Shown here: positions 51,416-60,739 of the stretch, piece after piece
Numbering within the stretch: position 1 is the first letter of the stretch
How the letters are laid out: every line of letters starts with the position of its first letter
Assembly (NCBI GenBank): GCA_024998815.1
Contig: JACEUQ010000001.1
Coordinates: forward strand, 310,001 to 374,000
Reading direction: 5' to 3'
DNA length: 64,000 nucleotides
From: Opitutus sp.
GTDB taxonomy: Bacteria; Verrucomicrobiota; Verrucomicrobiia; Opitutales; Opitutaceae
Position numbers and translations under genes: made by a program
The notes under the pieces: generated by a model
What the model was told of the DNA's origin: nothing
Database searches by the model: none
The model's input: the letters and a program-made list of their open reading frames with translations, nothing else

Positions 51416-53173
51416 TTAGATCTTAAACTTGGCGACGAGTTGGTTAAGGGTGGACGACAGCGCGTTGAGCTCGCCGACGCTGGCGCTAATTCTGGCCGCG
51501 CCCTTGGCTCCGTCGGCTGCGGCGGTGGACACCCCGGCGATATTACGGGCTACTTCGCTCGACCCGTCGGCGGTCTGTCGCACGTTTTGCGAAAGGGTAG
51601 TGGTAGCACTGGATACCCCATGGATTGTACCGACGATTTCCGAGGTGGTGGCGGACTGCTCTTCGACGGCCGCCGCGATCGAGGAGGAGATTTGAGAAAC
51701 CTGTTCGATGATCTTCCCGACCTCCTCGAGCGATTTGATCGACGCGCCGGTGTTGCTCTGGATGAGCCCCACCTGTTTGCGGATATCCTCAGTGGCGGCA
51801 GCCGACTGGCGGGCCAATTCTTTGACCTCGTTGGCCACCACCGCGAAACCGCGTCCAGCCTCGCCGGCACTGGCCGCCTCGATGGTCGCGTTGAGCGCCA
51901 GCAAGTTGGTCTGTTCGGCGATGCGGTTAATTAACTCCACCACCTTGCCGATCTGGCGGGCCGAGTCGTCGAGTTTACCCATCAGTTCGCGGGTTTGGCG
52001 CGCCTGGGCATCGGCCTTGCGGGCGATCTCGGATTCATTGGCACAGTTGCGTGCAACTTCCTGAATGGAGGAGGACATCTCCTCCATGGCCGCAGCCACT
52101 GTGGTGGTGGAATCGGTGATCTGTGAGGCCGACTGCGACATGGCTTTGGAGTTACTTGATAACTGTTCGCCGGCGGCGGCCACCGTGCTGGCTTGAACCG
52201 TGGTTTCTTCAGCGGCGGCGGCCTGGGTGTGGGCGGTGTCGGCGAGGACCGAGGCGGAGCGGTTCAGGGCCTGGGCATTGGTCGCAAGTTCGCCAACGAT
52301 GGCGCGCAGTTGGCTGCTGGTGGTGTTGAGTGCCGCGCCGAGTTCGCCGATCTCATCGTCACCCAAGTTGTTCATCGTGCGGGTGAGGTCACCTTGGGCG
52401 ATGGCTTGGGTCGCCTCCACGGCCTTACGCAACGGTTGGGTCACCTGCCGGCGCACCACCCAGATGGCCATACCGCAGAGCAGCAAACTGGCGGGCACCA
52501 AAATGTAGAGGGATGTCTGGATGGTTTGCACCGTGGTGGTATCGGCTCGGGCGATCGGCTGGGTCAGAATGAAGGCACCGTGGACTTCGCCCGACTTCCA
52601 GTTTTCCATTTTGAAACCGAGCATGTCTTTGCCGTCCCCAGTCGGGCTGGTGGCGGGGTCGCCGTGACAGCTCAGGCAGTCTTTGGACAGCGTGATGGGC
52701 GCGGCGTAGACGAGCAGACCGCGGGCCTTGTCCTCCGCAAAGTATTCATGGACTCCGGGCTGGCTGACCGCTTTGAGAATCGGTGCCTCGTCAACGGTGG
52801 GGGCATGTTCTTGGTTGCGGGGGTTGTCTCGCACCGTGCGAAAACCAATTCCGAGATCTTTGGCCACTGCCTCAGCACTTTGCCAAGCCGCGACAATTGG
52901 TACGGAGCGGTAAATCGTGGTGTCGCGGTAACGGTCGAGCCCCACTTTTTTTAACTCCGCCTGAAGTGAGGCCATGTCAAAGGCGCCTTCCTTATGCAGC
53001 CGGGCCATGGCCTCCCGGGTGTTTTCCGCATTTTGAACGATGCTGTGCATCGCATGTTTGGTTTCGTTCACGCTGTTGCGGTGGCCGATGACCCAGGCGG
53101 TCGCCAGGGCGATGGTGGTGGTAGTTACAATTGTCGCGGCAGTGAGCAGCGGGAGCTTGAGGCTGAGTTTCAT
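51416..53173 (-). CDS. Methyl-accepting chemotaxis protein with Tll0287-like CxxCH sensor domain
   Basis: This 585-residue receptor has membrane helices near 10-30 and 220-241. The periplasmic domain carries [11 protein letters not shown] (about 166-176), a c-type haem-binding motif found in Tll0287-like (DUF3365) domains. HAMP follows to about 300, then a cytoplasmic MCP signalling domain with the hairpin tip [20 protein letters not shown] and the usual coiled coils. It should form arrays with CheA and CheW. The haem motif points to redox or gas sensing; this is inference. A satellite lies directly upstream of its start. Confidence 0.93.
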   Translation of the reverse strand: MKLSLKLPLLTAATIVTTTTIALATAWVIGHRNSVNETKHAMHSIVQNAENTREAMARLHKEGAFDMASLQAELKKVGLDRYRDTTIYRSVPIVAAWQSAEAVAKDLGIGFRTVRDNPRNQEHAPTVDEAPILKAVSQPGVHEYFAEDKARGLLVYAAPITLSKDCLSCHGDPATSPTGDGKDMLGFKMENWKSGEVHGAFILTQPIARADTTTVQTIQTSLYILVPASLLLCGMAIWVVRRQVTQPLRKAVEATQAIAQGDLTRTMNNLGDDEIGELGAALNTTSSQLRAIVGELATNAQALNRSASVLADTAHTQAAAAEETTVQASTVAAAGEQLSSNSKAMSQSASQITDSTTTVAAAMEEMSSSIQEVARNCANESEIARKADAQARQTRELMGKLDDSARQIGKVVELINRIAEQTNLLALNATIEAASAGEAGRGFAVVANEVKELARQSAAATEDIRKQVGLIQSNTGASIKSLEEVGKIIEQVSQISSSIAAAVEEQSATTSEIVGTIHGVSSATTTLSQNVRQTADGSSEVARNIAGVSTAAADGAKGAARISASVGELNALSSTLNQLVAKFKI

Positions 53174-53205
53174 GATACGTGAGGGCGTTGGGGTGGTTAA
53201 AAAAA

Positions 53206-53297
53206 GGGGGGGATGAGCTAGGAGCTGGGAGCTGGGAGCTGGGAGCTGGGAGCTAGGAGCTGGGAGCTGGGAGCTGGGAGCTAGGAGCTAGGAGCTA
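53206..53297. repeat. AGCTnnn satellite block
   Basis: About eleven heptamers (agctggg, agctagg) form one block that ends at the target TA of the IS630-type copy. The block resumes after the element at 54413, which shows that the insertion split one satellite. Confidence 0.9.
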
Positions 53298-54412
53298 GTG
53301 CTTACTTGCAATAATAAGTGATATTGTATCCGCTTTGTAGATGGGACGAAAAGCCGTGCGAATCACTTGTAGCGAGGGGGATCAGCAATCCCTAGAAAAA
53401 CGGGCAACCAGCCGGATTGAGTCGAGGCAGCGAGTTGAGCGCGCCCGGATGATCCTTGGGTGCGTGAGTGGCGAGCAGGTGCAAGAGGTGGCGCGCCGCT
53501 GCAACACCAGGCCGAACACCGTAATAAAGTGGAGGGATCGCTTTGTGCTGCTTGGCATGAAGGGGCTGGATGATGCGGCACGGCCGGGCGCGAAGCGCAC
53601 CTACGGTGAGGACTTTCGAGATCGGGTGCTGGCTTTATTGGAAGGGCCACCCCCTCCGGGGCAGGCGCGCTGGGATGGTCCAGCGGTGGCCCGTGTGCTC
53701 GGCGGCTCGGTGCACGCGGTCTGGCGAGTGCTGCGCAAGGAGGGCATTTGCCTGCAGCGCCAGCGCTCGTGGTGCGTGAGCACTGACAAGCAGTTCGCAG
53801 CCAAGGCAGCCGATATCGTCGGGCTCTACCTGAGCCCACCGGAAAAGGCATTGGTGATAAGTGTGGATGAAAAGCCTGGCATCCAAGCCCTAGAGCGCGC
53901 CACCGGTTACGTGGAGACCGACAATGGTAAAATCGTCCAGGGACTCAAAAGCACCTACAAGCGCCACGGTACACTCAACTTGTTCGCTGCCCTTGATGTG
54001 GCCACGGGCTTGATCAAGACGCAGAAAACCACCCTTAAGCGCCGGGAGGAGTTCCTGCTGTTCATGGACCAAGTGGTGGCGGATCACCCGCCCGAGAGAG
54101 AACTCCACGTGATTTTGGATAATTATTGCACCCACAAAAAGTGCGACGCTTGGCTCGCTCGGCACCCCAATGTCCACTTCCACTTTACCCCAACCTCGGC
54201 GAGTTGGCTCAATCAAGTTGAAATCTGGTTCGGCATACTAACAAGGAAGGCGCTACGGGGCGCGAACTTCAGAAGCGTCGCCGAACTTAGTCAGGCCATT
54301 GACGCTTTCGTCGCCGCCTACCTGCCCAATGCCAAGCCGTTCAAGTGGCGCAAGCGCGAGGTCAAGGGAAGCCAACTCAGAAATACTATCATTAATCTAC
54401 GCAATTAAGCAC
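53298..54412 (+). mobile_element. IS630-type element, copy 1 (1115 bp)
   Basis: The element runs from gtgcttacttgc to gcaattaagcac between TA dinucleotides at 53296-53297 and 54413-54414. It is identical in protein sequence and length to the inverted copy at 59336-60450. It has one intact transposase. Confidence 0.92.
53341..54408 (+). CDS. IS630-family transposase (copy 1)
   Basis: This 355-residue transposase has an N-terminal helix-turn-helix pair (EVARRCNTRPNTVIKWRDRF; HAVWRVLRKEGICLQ) and a DDE core with Asp176 (VISVDEKPGIQAL), Asp260 (HVILDNYCTHK) and Glu294 (SWLNQVEIWFG). Unlike the 4971 element it needs no frameshift. The stop is 4 bp inside the right end. Confidence 0.93.
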   Translation: MGRKAVRITCSEGDQQSLEKRATSRIESRQRVERARMILGCVSGEQVQEVARRCNTRPNTVIKWRDRFVLLGMKGLDDAARPGAKRTYGEDFRDRVLALLEGPPPPGQARWDGPAVARVLGGSVHAVWRVLRKEGICLQRQRSWCVSTDKQFAAKAADIVGLYLSPPEKALVISVDEKPGIQALERATGYVETDNGKIVQGLKSTYKRHGTLNLFAALDVATGLIKTQKTTLKRREEFLLFMDQVVADHPPERELHVILDNYCTHKKCDAWLARHPNVHFHFTPTSASWLNQVEIWFGILTRKALRGANFRSVAELSQAIDAFVAAYLPNAKPFKWRKREVKGSQLRNTIINLRN

Positions 54413-54511
54413 TAGGAGCTAAGAGCTAGGAGCCAAGGAGATAGGCGCTTAGGGTTTGGAGCTCCTAGCTCTAAGCTCTAAGCTCTAAGCTCTAAGCTCC
54501 TAGCTCTAAGC
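54413..54511. repeat. AGCTnnn satellite block next to cheA
   Basis: Units agctaag, agctagg, then agctcct, agctcta follow up to the stop codon of cheA at 54512. The middle has a degenerate part (near 54440-54460). Confidence 0.85.
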
Positions 54512-57500
54512 TCATTGCGGATGGAGTACGTCGGTGATCGCCAGGCAGAGGCGCTCGCGGTCGAGTTTAGTTTCGTAGCGGTTGATGCCCGCCACCTTTG
54601 CCCGTTCGTGGAAATCTTCGGTGTCGCGGGACGATACCGAAATCACCGGGAGGTTTTTGAGGCGGGCATCAGCGCGGATGCGGGTGGTCAGTTCGAAGCC
54701 GTTCAAACGGGGCATTTCGAGGTCGGTGATGAGGATGTCGTAGCTGCCTTTTTGCAGGCGTTGCCAGGCCTCTTCGCCGTCTTTGGCAAAATCGAGGGTT
54801 TTAAACACGTCGTGGAGTCCGCGTTTAATCGCCTCGCGGAAAAACAGGGTATCCTCGGCCACCAGCACCCGTAAACCGGATAACCCCTCCTGCAACGCGG
54901 CGCCCTGATCCATGCCAGCGGCGCGCATGATGCCGTAAAGATCGAGGAGGATCGTGAGGCGGTCGTTGATCGTGGCCGTGCCCAAAACACCCGGCGCACG
55001 CAGCGAAACGGCGTCGAGCGAGCCGGTGACCAGGTCGGCCGCATCCATAATGTGTTCGGTGATCAAGGCGACGGGGTGGTACACCAGACGCGGCACGATG
55101 ATGTGCACCTCGGCGGGAAGCGGCGCGCCCGGGGTGACCGGCAGGTGATCCTGGATACGCAACAGGCGCAGGGTGGGGCCGTCTTTTTGGCGCAAGTAAT
55201 CGTGGCCACCGAGGCGCTCGATGCGGCTGGTGTCGATTTTTTCGATACGCCCGATGTTGGCGATGTGGAGCGCAAAAATCTCCGGCGTGCCGTCTTTGAA
55301 CACCAAAATACGCTCCGATTCCACAGCGGCGGCCGCCTGCGTGAGTTGGCGCACCGCAGTGTCGGTGGGCAGGCGTCCGGTGGCGATGCCGGCGAGGTCG
55401 AGGATGAGGGCGATTTCGCCTTGGCCGAGCAGCGTGGCCCCGGAGTAAAGCGAGGTGCCTTGCAGGTGGCGGCCGAGCGGTTTGACGACGATTTCTTCGG
55501 TGTCGGCGATGGTCTCGACTTGCAGGCCAAAGCGGCGGTTATCGAGTTTCAAAACGAGTACGTAGCCGGGTTTGTCCGCCGTGTAACGGTCGGGCAGGCC
55601 GAGCAGCGCAGAGAGGTTGAGAACCGGCAGGAGTTCTTCGCGCAGGCGGATGATGTGCGAAGCGCCAAACGCCTCCAGCGGGCGATCGGGGCCGGGGCGC
55701 ACGATCTCGACCAAGTTGAGCTGCGGCACGGCAAAGTGGCGGGTGTCGCAGCCGACGATTAAGGCGGGGATAATCGCGAGCGTTAAAGGCAGGCGAATGA
55801 TGATCGCGGTGCCCTGGCCGAGCACCGAGTGGATTTCCACGCGGCCACCGAGTTTTTCGATGTTGGTTTTAACGACGTCCATGCCGACGCCGCGGCCGGA
55901 CACGTCGCTCACCACGGCGGCCGTCGAAAAGCCCGGAGCAAAGATCAGTTGCCACGCTTCGGACTCGGTCATTTTGGCGGCCTGTTCGGTCGTGATGACA
56001 CCTTTCTCGATCGCCTTGGCTTTGAGTTTTTCGGGGTTGAGACCGTGGCCGTCGTCACGGACTTCGATCTGCACGCGGCCCGCCAAATGCGCAGCGGAAA
56101 TGCGCACGTGGCCGGCGGCGGTTTTGCCAGCTGCAACGCGTGCGGCGGGCAACTCGATGCCGTGGTCGGCGGAGTTGCGAATGAGGTGGGTGAGCGGGTC
56201 GGAAAGCCCCTCGATAAGGGCGCGGTCGAGCTCGACGTCATCGCCGACGGTTTCGAGCTGGATTTCTTTGCCCAGCTTCTGGCCGAGGTCGCGGATGATA
56301 CGGTTAAATTTACCAAATAGGCCGCCGACGGGTTGGAGGCGGGCGCGCATGATGGTGCGCTGGAGGTCGGTCGTGACGCCGCTGATACCTTGAACAACGC
56401 TGGCGAGGCCATCGATCGAGGGGGCGCTGGTGGCTGAGGCGTTTTCCCGCGACGGGGCGGCGATGCGCAGGAGTTGGTTGCGGCCGAGGACCATCTCGCC
56501 GGCGAGGTTCATAAGGCCGTCGAGCAGCGCGACGGAAATGCGCACCGTGTCCTCAGTCTTGGGTTTTGCGCCGTGTGCGGGAGCGGCAGGCACGGCGGGC
56601 GAGAGAGGCGTGGGAGTGATGCTGGTGGACGTCGGCGCGGGGGGCGGAGTCGTGGCGACGGTGGAGGACGGAGAGACGGTGGCTGGAAGGGCGGTGGGCG
56701 GAGGCGCGGAATCGAGACCATGGGCGGGACGCCCATGCCACGCCGGATCAGGAGCGGCTTTGGCCACGGGGACGGGGGCGGATTTGGAGGGGGCGAGCGT
56801 GGGTTGGGTGTTTAACCACTCCTTTAACAGTTCGCTGGGGACGGCGGTGAGTTGGTTCTCGGGGAGATTAAAGGCGCAGAGCAGTAGATCGGGCTCCATC
56901 GCGGTGGAAAAGAGCAGCGAGCAGATCACGTCGGCGGCGAGCTCTTCGCCGAGGCCGCCACCACCATCGAGACCACCGTCGAAGCCACTCATTTCAGTGG
57001 CGGTGTCGATGAGTGTACCTAGGGCTTCGATGTCGCGGAAGTAGTCGAGCAGTGTTTGGCCTTTGGCCTCGATGTCGGCGTTCAGGTTGAGTTGCACGAC
57101 GTAGACGTTTTGACCGTGATGGAGGCCGTTGCGCACCAGTTCGGGGTCGATGCGGAAGCCGCTCAAGTAGAGGGGCAGAATCGGCTTGTCGGGTGCTGCG
57201 GCTTTTTTCGGCGGCTCGGTGTGCAGCAGCGCGTGCAGTGCGGTGCGCTCGGCCGAGGTGTCGGTGCTCGCGGCCTGATCGGGCGCGGCGACCATGGCTT
57301 TGAGTTTGTCGGTGCCGGAGAGGAACAAGTTAATCAGGTCGCGGTTGGCGATCATGCGGCCGTCGCGCAGGAGGGCCATGACGCTCTCCATCACGTGGGC
57401 GAGGTCGGTGATCGGGGTGAGGCCGAAAAAACCGGCGGTGCCTTTAACACTGTGAATGGCGCGGAACAGGCGGTTGAGAAGTTCGGCGTTTTGCGGCGAA

Positions 57501-57595
57501 GCTTCGAGGGCGACCAGGTCGTTTTCGAGGGTTTCCAGGTGCTCGTTCGCCTCTTGGACGAACAGCCCGAGCATCTCGTTTTCTTCGTTACTCAC
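54512..57595 (-). CDS. cheA: Hybrid chemotaxis histidine kinase CheA with C-terminal receiver
   Basis: This 1027-residue protein begins with an Hpt domain (His48 in FRAIHSVKGTAGFFG), then a second folded segment (about 125-265) and a long Pro/Ala/Thr-rich linker (about 270-350). The dimerisation and ATPase parts follow, with LMNLAGEMVLGRNQLL, LIRNSADHGIELP, VRDDGHGLNPEKL and GRGVGMDVV. Two CheW-like coupling domains come next (about 615-740 and 755-880). A C-terminal receiver holds its Asp in ILITDLEMPRLNGFEL. CheA couples receptors to CheY/CheB. The double CheW module and the fused receiver are unlike the classical enzyme. The linker contains a small palindromic insertion at 56719-56737. Confidence 0.93.
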   Translation of the reverse strand: MSNEENEMLGLFVQEANEHLETLENDLVALEASPQNAELLNRLFRAIHSVKGTAGFFGLTPITDLAHVMESVMALLRDGRMIANRDLINLFLSGTDKLKAMVAAPDQAASTDTSAERTALHALLHTEPPKKAAAPDKPILPLYLSGFRIDPELVRNGLHHGQNVYVVQLNLNADIEAKGQTLLDYFRDIEALGTLIDTATEMSGFDGGLDGGGGLGEELAADVICSLLFSTAMEPDLLLCAFNLPENQLTAVPSELLKEWLNTQPTLAPSKSAPVPVAKAAPDPAWHGRPAHGLDSAPPPTALPATVSPSSTVATTPPPAPTSTSITPTPLSPAVPAAPAHGAKPKTEDTVRISVALLDGLMNLAGEMVLGRNQLLRIAAPSRENASATSAPSIDGLASVVQGISGVTTDLQRTIMRARLQPVGGLFGKFNRIIRDLGQKLGKEIQLETVGDDVELDRALIEGLSDPLTHLIRNSADHGIELPAARVAAGKTAAGHVRISAAHLAGRVQIEVRDDGHGLNPEKLKAKAIEKGVITTEQAAKMTESEAWQLIFAPGFSTAAVVSDVSGRGVGMDVVKTNIEKLGGRVEIHSVLGQGTAIIIRLPLTLAIIPALIVGCDTRHFAVPQLNLVEIVRPGPDRPLEAFGASHIIRLREELLPVLNLSALLGLPDRYTADKPGYVLVLKLDNRRFGLQVETIADTEEIVVKPLGRHLQGTSLYSGATLLGQGEIALILDLAGIATGRLPTDTAVRQLTQAAAAVESERILVFKDGTPEIFALHIANIGRIEKIDTSRIERLGGHDYLRQKDGPTLRLLRIQDHLPVTPGAPLPAEVHIIVPRLVYHPVALITEHIMDAADLVTGSLDAVSLRAPGVLGTATINDRLTILLDLYGIMRAAGMDQGAALQEGLSGLRVLVAEDTLFFREAIKRGLHDVFKTLDFAKDGEEAWQRLQKGSYDILITDLEMPRLNGFELTTRIRADARLKNLPVISVSSRDTEDFHERAKVAGINRYETKLDRERLCLAITDVLHPQ
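56719..56737. repeat. Palindrome within the cheA linker
   Basis: catgggc/gcccatg arms with gggac loop form a perfect hairpin inside the coding region, translated as part of AWHGRPAHG. It looks like a mobile palindromic repeat that has settled in frame in a tolerant linker. Confidence 0.6.
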
Positions 57596-57782
57596 GGTGG
57601 TATTTGGGGTGGGGGGGGGAGGCGGGCTATACCCTACACGTTTCGATTTTAGGCTTTAACGCAAAGGCGCAAGGACGCGAAGAAGCGCAATGAAATCACT
57701 CATTTTTAATGCTTTGCGAACTTTGCGTCTCGGCGACTTTGCGTTAAAAAATAGCCCCATTTGTTTAAGCTATTGGTATAAC
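57596..57782. repeat. Spacer with ACGCAAAG inverted repeats
   Basis: taacgcaaaggcgcaagg at 57657-57674 faces ctttgcgtctcggcg and actttgcgttaaaa at about 57719-57748. These form a long imperfect hairpin. A G-run lies at 57605-57620. No gene seen. Confidence 0.7.
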
Positions 57783-58088
57783 TTAGGCGGTGAGGCCGAA
57801 GCGTTCGTTGAGTTTGAGCAGACCGAGCAGGCGGCGGACGTCGGGCGTGGGGTTTTCGGCGCGGAAGCCGATTTTGCGGTTCTGGGTTTCGCGGTAGAGG
57901 GCGATGAGCAAGTTGACGCCCTTGGAGTCGACCAGGCGCGAATGGCTGAGGTCGGCGACGATGGTTTGGGCGGACACGTGCTGGGCCATGGCCGCGAGGA
58001 TCTCGGTGCGCAGGGCGTCGATGTTGGTTGAAAGTAAATCGCCGTCGAAAGTGACGCGCAGGGTGGTGTCGGTGAGGGTGGCTTTCAT
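57783..58088 (-). CDS. STAS-domain protein (RsbV/SpoIIAA-like)
   Basis: This 101-residue single STAS domain carries the phosphorylatable Ser55 in RLVDSKGVNLLIALY. It is encoded between cheW and cheA, in the same direction. A free STAS protein in the middle of a chemosensory operon suggests that it is a partner of the phosphatase-kinase fusion at 43170-44750. Compare the paralogues at 60740 and 63148. Confidence 0.88.
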   Translation of the reverse strand: MKATLTDTTLRVTFDGDLLSTNIDALRTEILAAMAQHVSAQTIVADLSHSRLVDSKGVNLLIALYRETQNRKIGFRAENPTPDVRRLLGLLKLNERFGLTA

Positions 58089-58137
58089 GGGGGTAAAATT
58101 TTAGGGGTTCGCGAGGGGCTGCGGGTTGGGGGAGGGG

Positions 58138-58829
58138 GGACGGTAACGGGCGGGAGTAGGAGTAAGAGTAGGAGAACGAGAACGATTACGGAGGGGGGCG
58201 GATACGGCAGGGAGAACGATTATGATAAAGAGGAACGAGAAAGATTTCGGGGAGGGAGGGACCACCTCCGTGTGGTCCGTTTCGGGGGATTGGGCGGTTC
58301 GACTCGTTCTCGTTCTCTTACTCTTACTCTTACTCGTTCGTCAGGGAGGTTCGTTGATCGGATTCGGCGGGAGAGAACGATTAGGCGTAGGAGAACGAGA
58401 ACGATTACGGAGGGGGGCGGATACGGCAGGGAGAACGATTATGATAAAGAGGAACGAGAAAGATTTCGGGGAGGGAGGGACCACCTCCGTGTGGTCCGTT
58501 TCGGGGGATTAAGCGGTTCGACTCGTTCTCGTTCTCTTACTCTTACTCGTTCGTCAGGGAGGTTCGCTGATCGGATTTGGCGGGAAAGAACGATTAGGCG
58601 TAGGAGAACGAGAACGATTACGGAGGGGGGTGGATACGGCAGGGAGAACGATTAAGATAAAGAGGAACGAGAAAGATTTCGGGGAGGGAGGGACCACCTC
58701 CGTGTGGTCCGTTTCGGGGGATTAAGCGGTTCGACTCGTTCTCGTTCTCTTACTCTTACTCGTTCGTCAGGAGGTTCGCTGATCGGATTTGGCGGGAGAG
58801 AACGAGTAGGAGTAGGAGAACGAGAACGA
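58138..58829. repeat. Tandem repeat array, three units of about 211-219 bp
   Basis: The word ggagaacgagaacgatta starts at about 58171, 58390, 58603 and 58814, so spacings are 219, 213 and 211 bp. Each unit contains gagaacgattangataaag, a hairpin ggaccacctccgtgtggtcc and a facing ctcgttctcgttctcttac arm. The last unit merges with the 3' end of cheW (stop at 58830). Long open frames crossing it are an effect of the periodicity. No spacer-repeat order as in CRISPR. Confidence 0.9.
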
Positions 58830-59324
58830 TTAGGCGTTCGCGGTGGCGGGCAGTGAGAGGAGGGCGCCGATGTTGAGCAGGGTGAGCAGGCCGAGGGGTC
58901 TCGGAATCACGCCGCTCACGCAGGCATGGTCCATGCCCGACATGAGTTCGGGCGGCGGGGGCAGCACATTGTCAGGGCGCGTGAGAATGTCGCCGACCTC
59001 GTCGACGATGATGCCCAGCAAATCGGTGCCGGCCATTTCGGACTCGGCTGGCGGCAGGGCCAGGCGCGCCAGTTCCACGGTGGATTTAAACACCACGCAG
59101 CGGCTCGACGGCTGTGTGGCCTGAGGCTGCAACCCTAGGCGCTGGTCCAAGTCGAGGGCGGTGAGGATTTGGCCGCGCAGGTGAATGAGCCCGCGCACGG
59201 TGGGCGGGGCGCGGTCAACCGGCGTAATCGCGGGCTGGCGGAGGATTTCGCGCACCCACAGCAGGTCGCACGCGTACCACCGGCCTTGGGTTTTGAAGGT
59301 GAGTAATTGAGTAGGGGCGGACAT
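58830..59324 (-). CDS. cheW: Chemotaxis coupling protein CheW
   Basis: This 164-residue protein is a single CheW domain (TFKTQGRWYACDLLWVREIL, RGLIHLRGQILTALDLDQRL, ILGIIVDEV-type strand). It links receptors to CheA. The start ATG at 59324 is only about 12 bp from the end of the IS630-type copy 2, so its native promoter was displaced or lies beyond the element. Confidence 0.9.
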   Translation of the reverse strand: MSAPTQLLTFKTQGRWYACDLLWVREILRQPAITPVDRAPPTVRGLIHLRGQILTALDLDQRLGLQPQATQPSSRCVVFKSTVELARLALPPAESEMAGTDLLGIIVDEVGDILTRPDNVLPPPPELMSGMDHACVSGVIPRPLGLLTLLNIGALLSLPATANA

Positions 59325-59335
59325 GGGGCGATCTA

Positions 59336-60450
59336 GTGCTTAATTGCGTAGATTAATGATAGTATTTCTGAGTTGGCTTCCCTTGACCTCGCGCTTGCGC
59401 CACTTGAACGGCTTGGCATTGGGCAGGTAGGCGGCGACGAAAGCGTCAATGGCCTGACTAAGTTCGGCGACGCTTCTGAAGTTCGCGCCCCGTAGCGCCT
59501 TCCTTGTTAGTATGCCGAACCAGATTTCAACTTGATTGAGCCAACTCGCCGAGGTTGGGGTAAAGTGGAAGTGGACATTGGGGTGCCGAGCGAGCCAAGC
59601 GTCGCACTTTTTGTGGGTGCAATAATTATCCAAAATCACGTGGAGTTCTCTCTCGGGCGGGTGATCCGCCACCACTTGGTCCATGAACAGCAGGAACTCC
59701 TCCCGGCGCTTAAGGGTGGTTTTCTGCGTCTTGATCAAGCCCGTGGCCACATCAAGGGCAGCGAACAAGTTGAGTGTACCGTGGCGCTTGTAGGTGCTTT
59801 TGAGTCCCTGGACGATTTTACCATTGTCGGTCTCCACGTAACCGGTGGCGCGCTCTAGGGCTTGGATGCCAGGCTTTTCATCCACACTTATCACCAATGC
59901 CTTTTCCGGTGGGCTCAGGTAGAGCCCGACGATATCGGCTGCCTTGGCTGCGAACTGCTTGTCAGTGCTCACGCACCACGAGCGCTGGCGCTGCAGGCAA
60001 ATGCCCTCCTTGCGCAGCACTCGCCAGACCGCGTGCACCGAGCCGCCGAGCACACGGGCCACCGCTGGACCATCCCAGCGCGCCTGCCCCGGAGGGGGTG
60101 GCCCTTCCAATAAAGCCAGCACCCGATCTCGAAAGTCCTCACCGTAGGTGCGCTTCGCGCCCGGCCGTGCCGCATCATCCAGCCCCTTCATGCCAAGCAG
60201 CACAAAGCGATCCCTCCACTTTATTACGGTGTTCGGCCTGGTGTTGCAGCGGCGCGCCACCTCTTGCACCTGCTCGCCACTCACGCACCCAAGGATCATC
60301 CGGGCGCGCTCAACTCGCTGCCTCGACTCAATCCGGCTGGTTGCCCGTTTTTCTAGGGATTGCTGATCCCCCTCGCTACAAGTGATTCGCACGGCTTTTC
60401 GTCCCATCTACAAAGCGGATACAATATCACTTATTATTGCAAGTAAGCAC
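59336..60450 (-). mobile_element. IS630-type element, copy 2 (1115 bp), inverted relative to copy 1
   Basis: Bounded by TA at 59334-59335 and 60451-60452, with the same ends as the element at 53298-54412 but opposite orientation. The two copies enclose cheA, STAS and cheW (54413-59335). Confidence 0.92.
59340..60407 (-). CDS. IS630-family transposase (copy 2)
   Basis: Identical in predicted protein sequence to the transposase at 53341-54408 (355 residues, same DDE residues Asp176, Asp260, Glu294). Identity implies recent transposition or gene conversion. Confidence 0.93.
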   Translation of the reverse strand: MGRKAVRITCSEGDQQSLEKRATSRIESRQRVERARMILGCVSGEQVQEVARRCNTRPNTVIKWRDRFVLLGMKGLDDAARPGAKRTYGEDFRDRVLALLEGPPPPGQARWDGPAVARVLGGSVHAVWRVLRKEGICLQRQRSWCVSTDKQFAAKAADIVGLYLSPPEKALVISVDEKPGIQALERATGYVETDNGKIVQGLKSTYKRHGTLNLFAALDVATGLIKTQKTTLKRREEFLLFMDQVVADHPPERELHVILDNYCTHKKCDAWLARHPNVHFHFTPTSASWLNQVEIWFGILTRKALRGANFRSVAELSQAIDAFVAAYLPNAKPFKWRKREVKGSQLRNTIINLRN

Positions 60451-60739
60451 TAGGTGTGGCGGGCGAAGTGGGGCGGAAATCCGGAGGGCGGAGACAGCGG
60501 CTGAATGAATCGGGGGGCGGAGTGTGGCTGGTGGGGGAGCAGGAGTTACATCAAGGGCCTAGGTGTGGGCGTGAGTTCCTATGTATTCGGCTCATTTGGC
60601 GGTTAATTGAGCGAGCAAGTCAGGTTTACTGCGTATTTTTTGTGCCTATTTCGGGTTCAGGAATATGTATTCTTAGGCGTTTAATGATTTATTTTCTGAC
60701 GGCATTTAGGAACTGGGTCAGCGTGCCGATATTCTAGTC
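60451..60739. other. Gene-free interval before a STAS gene
   Basis: A 93-codon frame here has no recognisable content. The second half is AT-rich (about 60600-60700) and could hold the promoter of the STAS gene at 60740. Nothing else was seen. Confidence 0.4.

Noticed and set aside
58222-58655. Two plus-strand frames (96 and 127 codons) in the tandem array
   Set aside because: They arise because repeat units near a multiple of three keep frames open; the translation is Arg/Thr/Ser/Leu periodic sequence without family features.
53298-60450. Composite transposon carrying cheA-STAS-cheW
   Set aside because: The two IS copies are inverted and each is flanked by its own TA; the satellite around copy 1 is continuous. 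Two independent insertions explain this better than movement of the whole block.
60456-60737. 93-codon frame upstream of the STAS gene
   Set aside because: No family features, no good start context, and composition changes abruptly in the middle.
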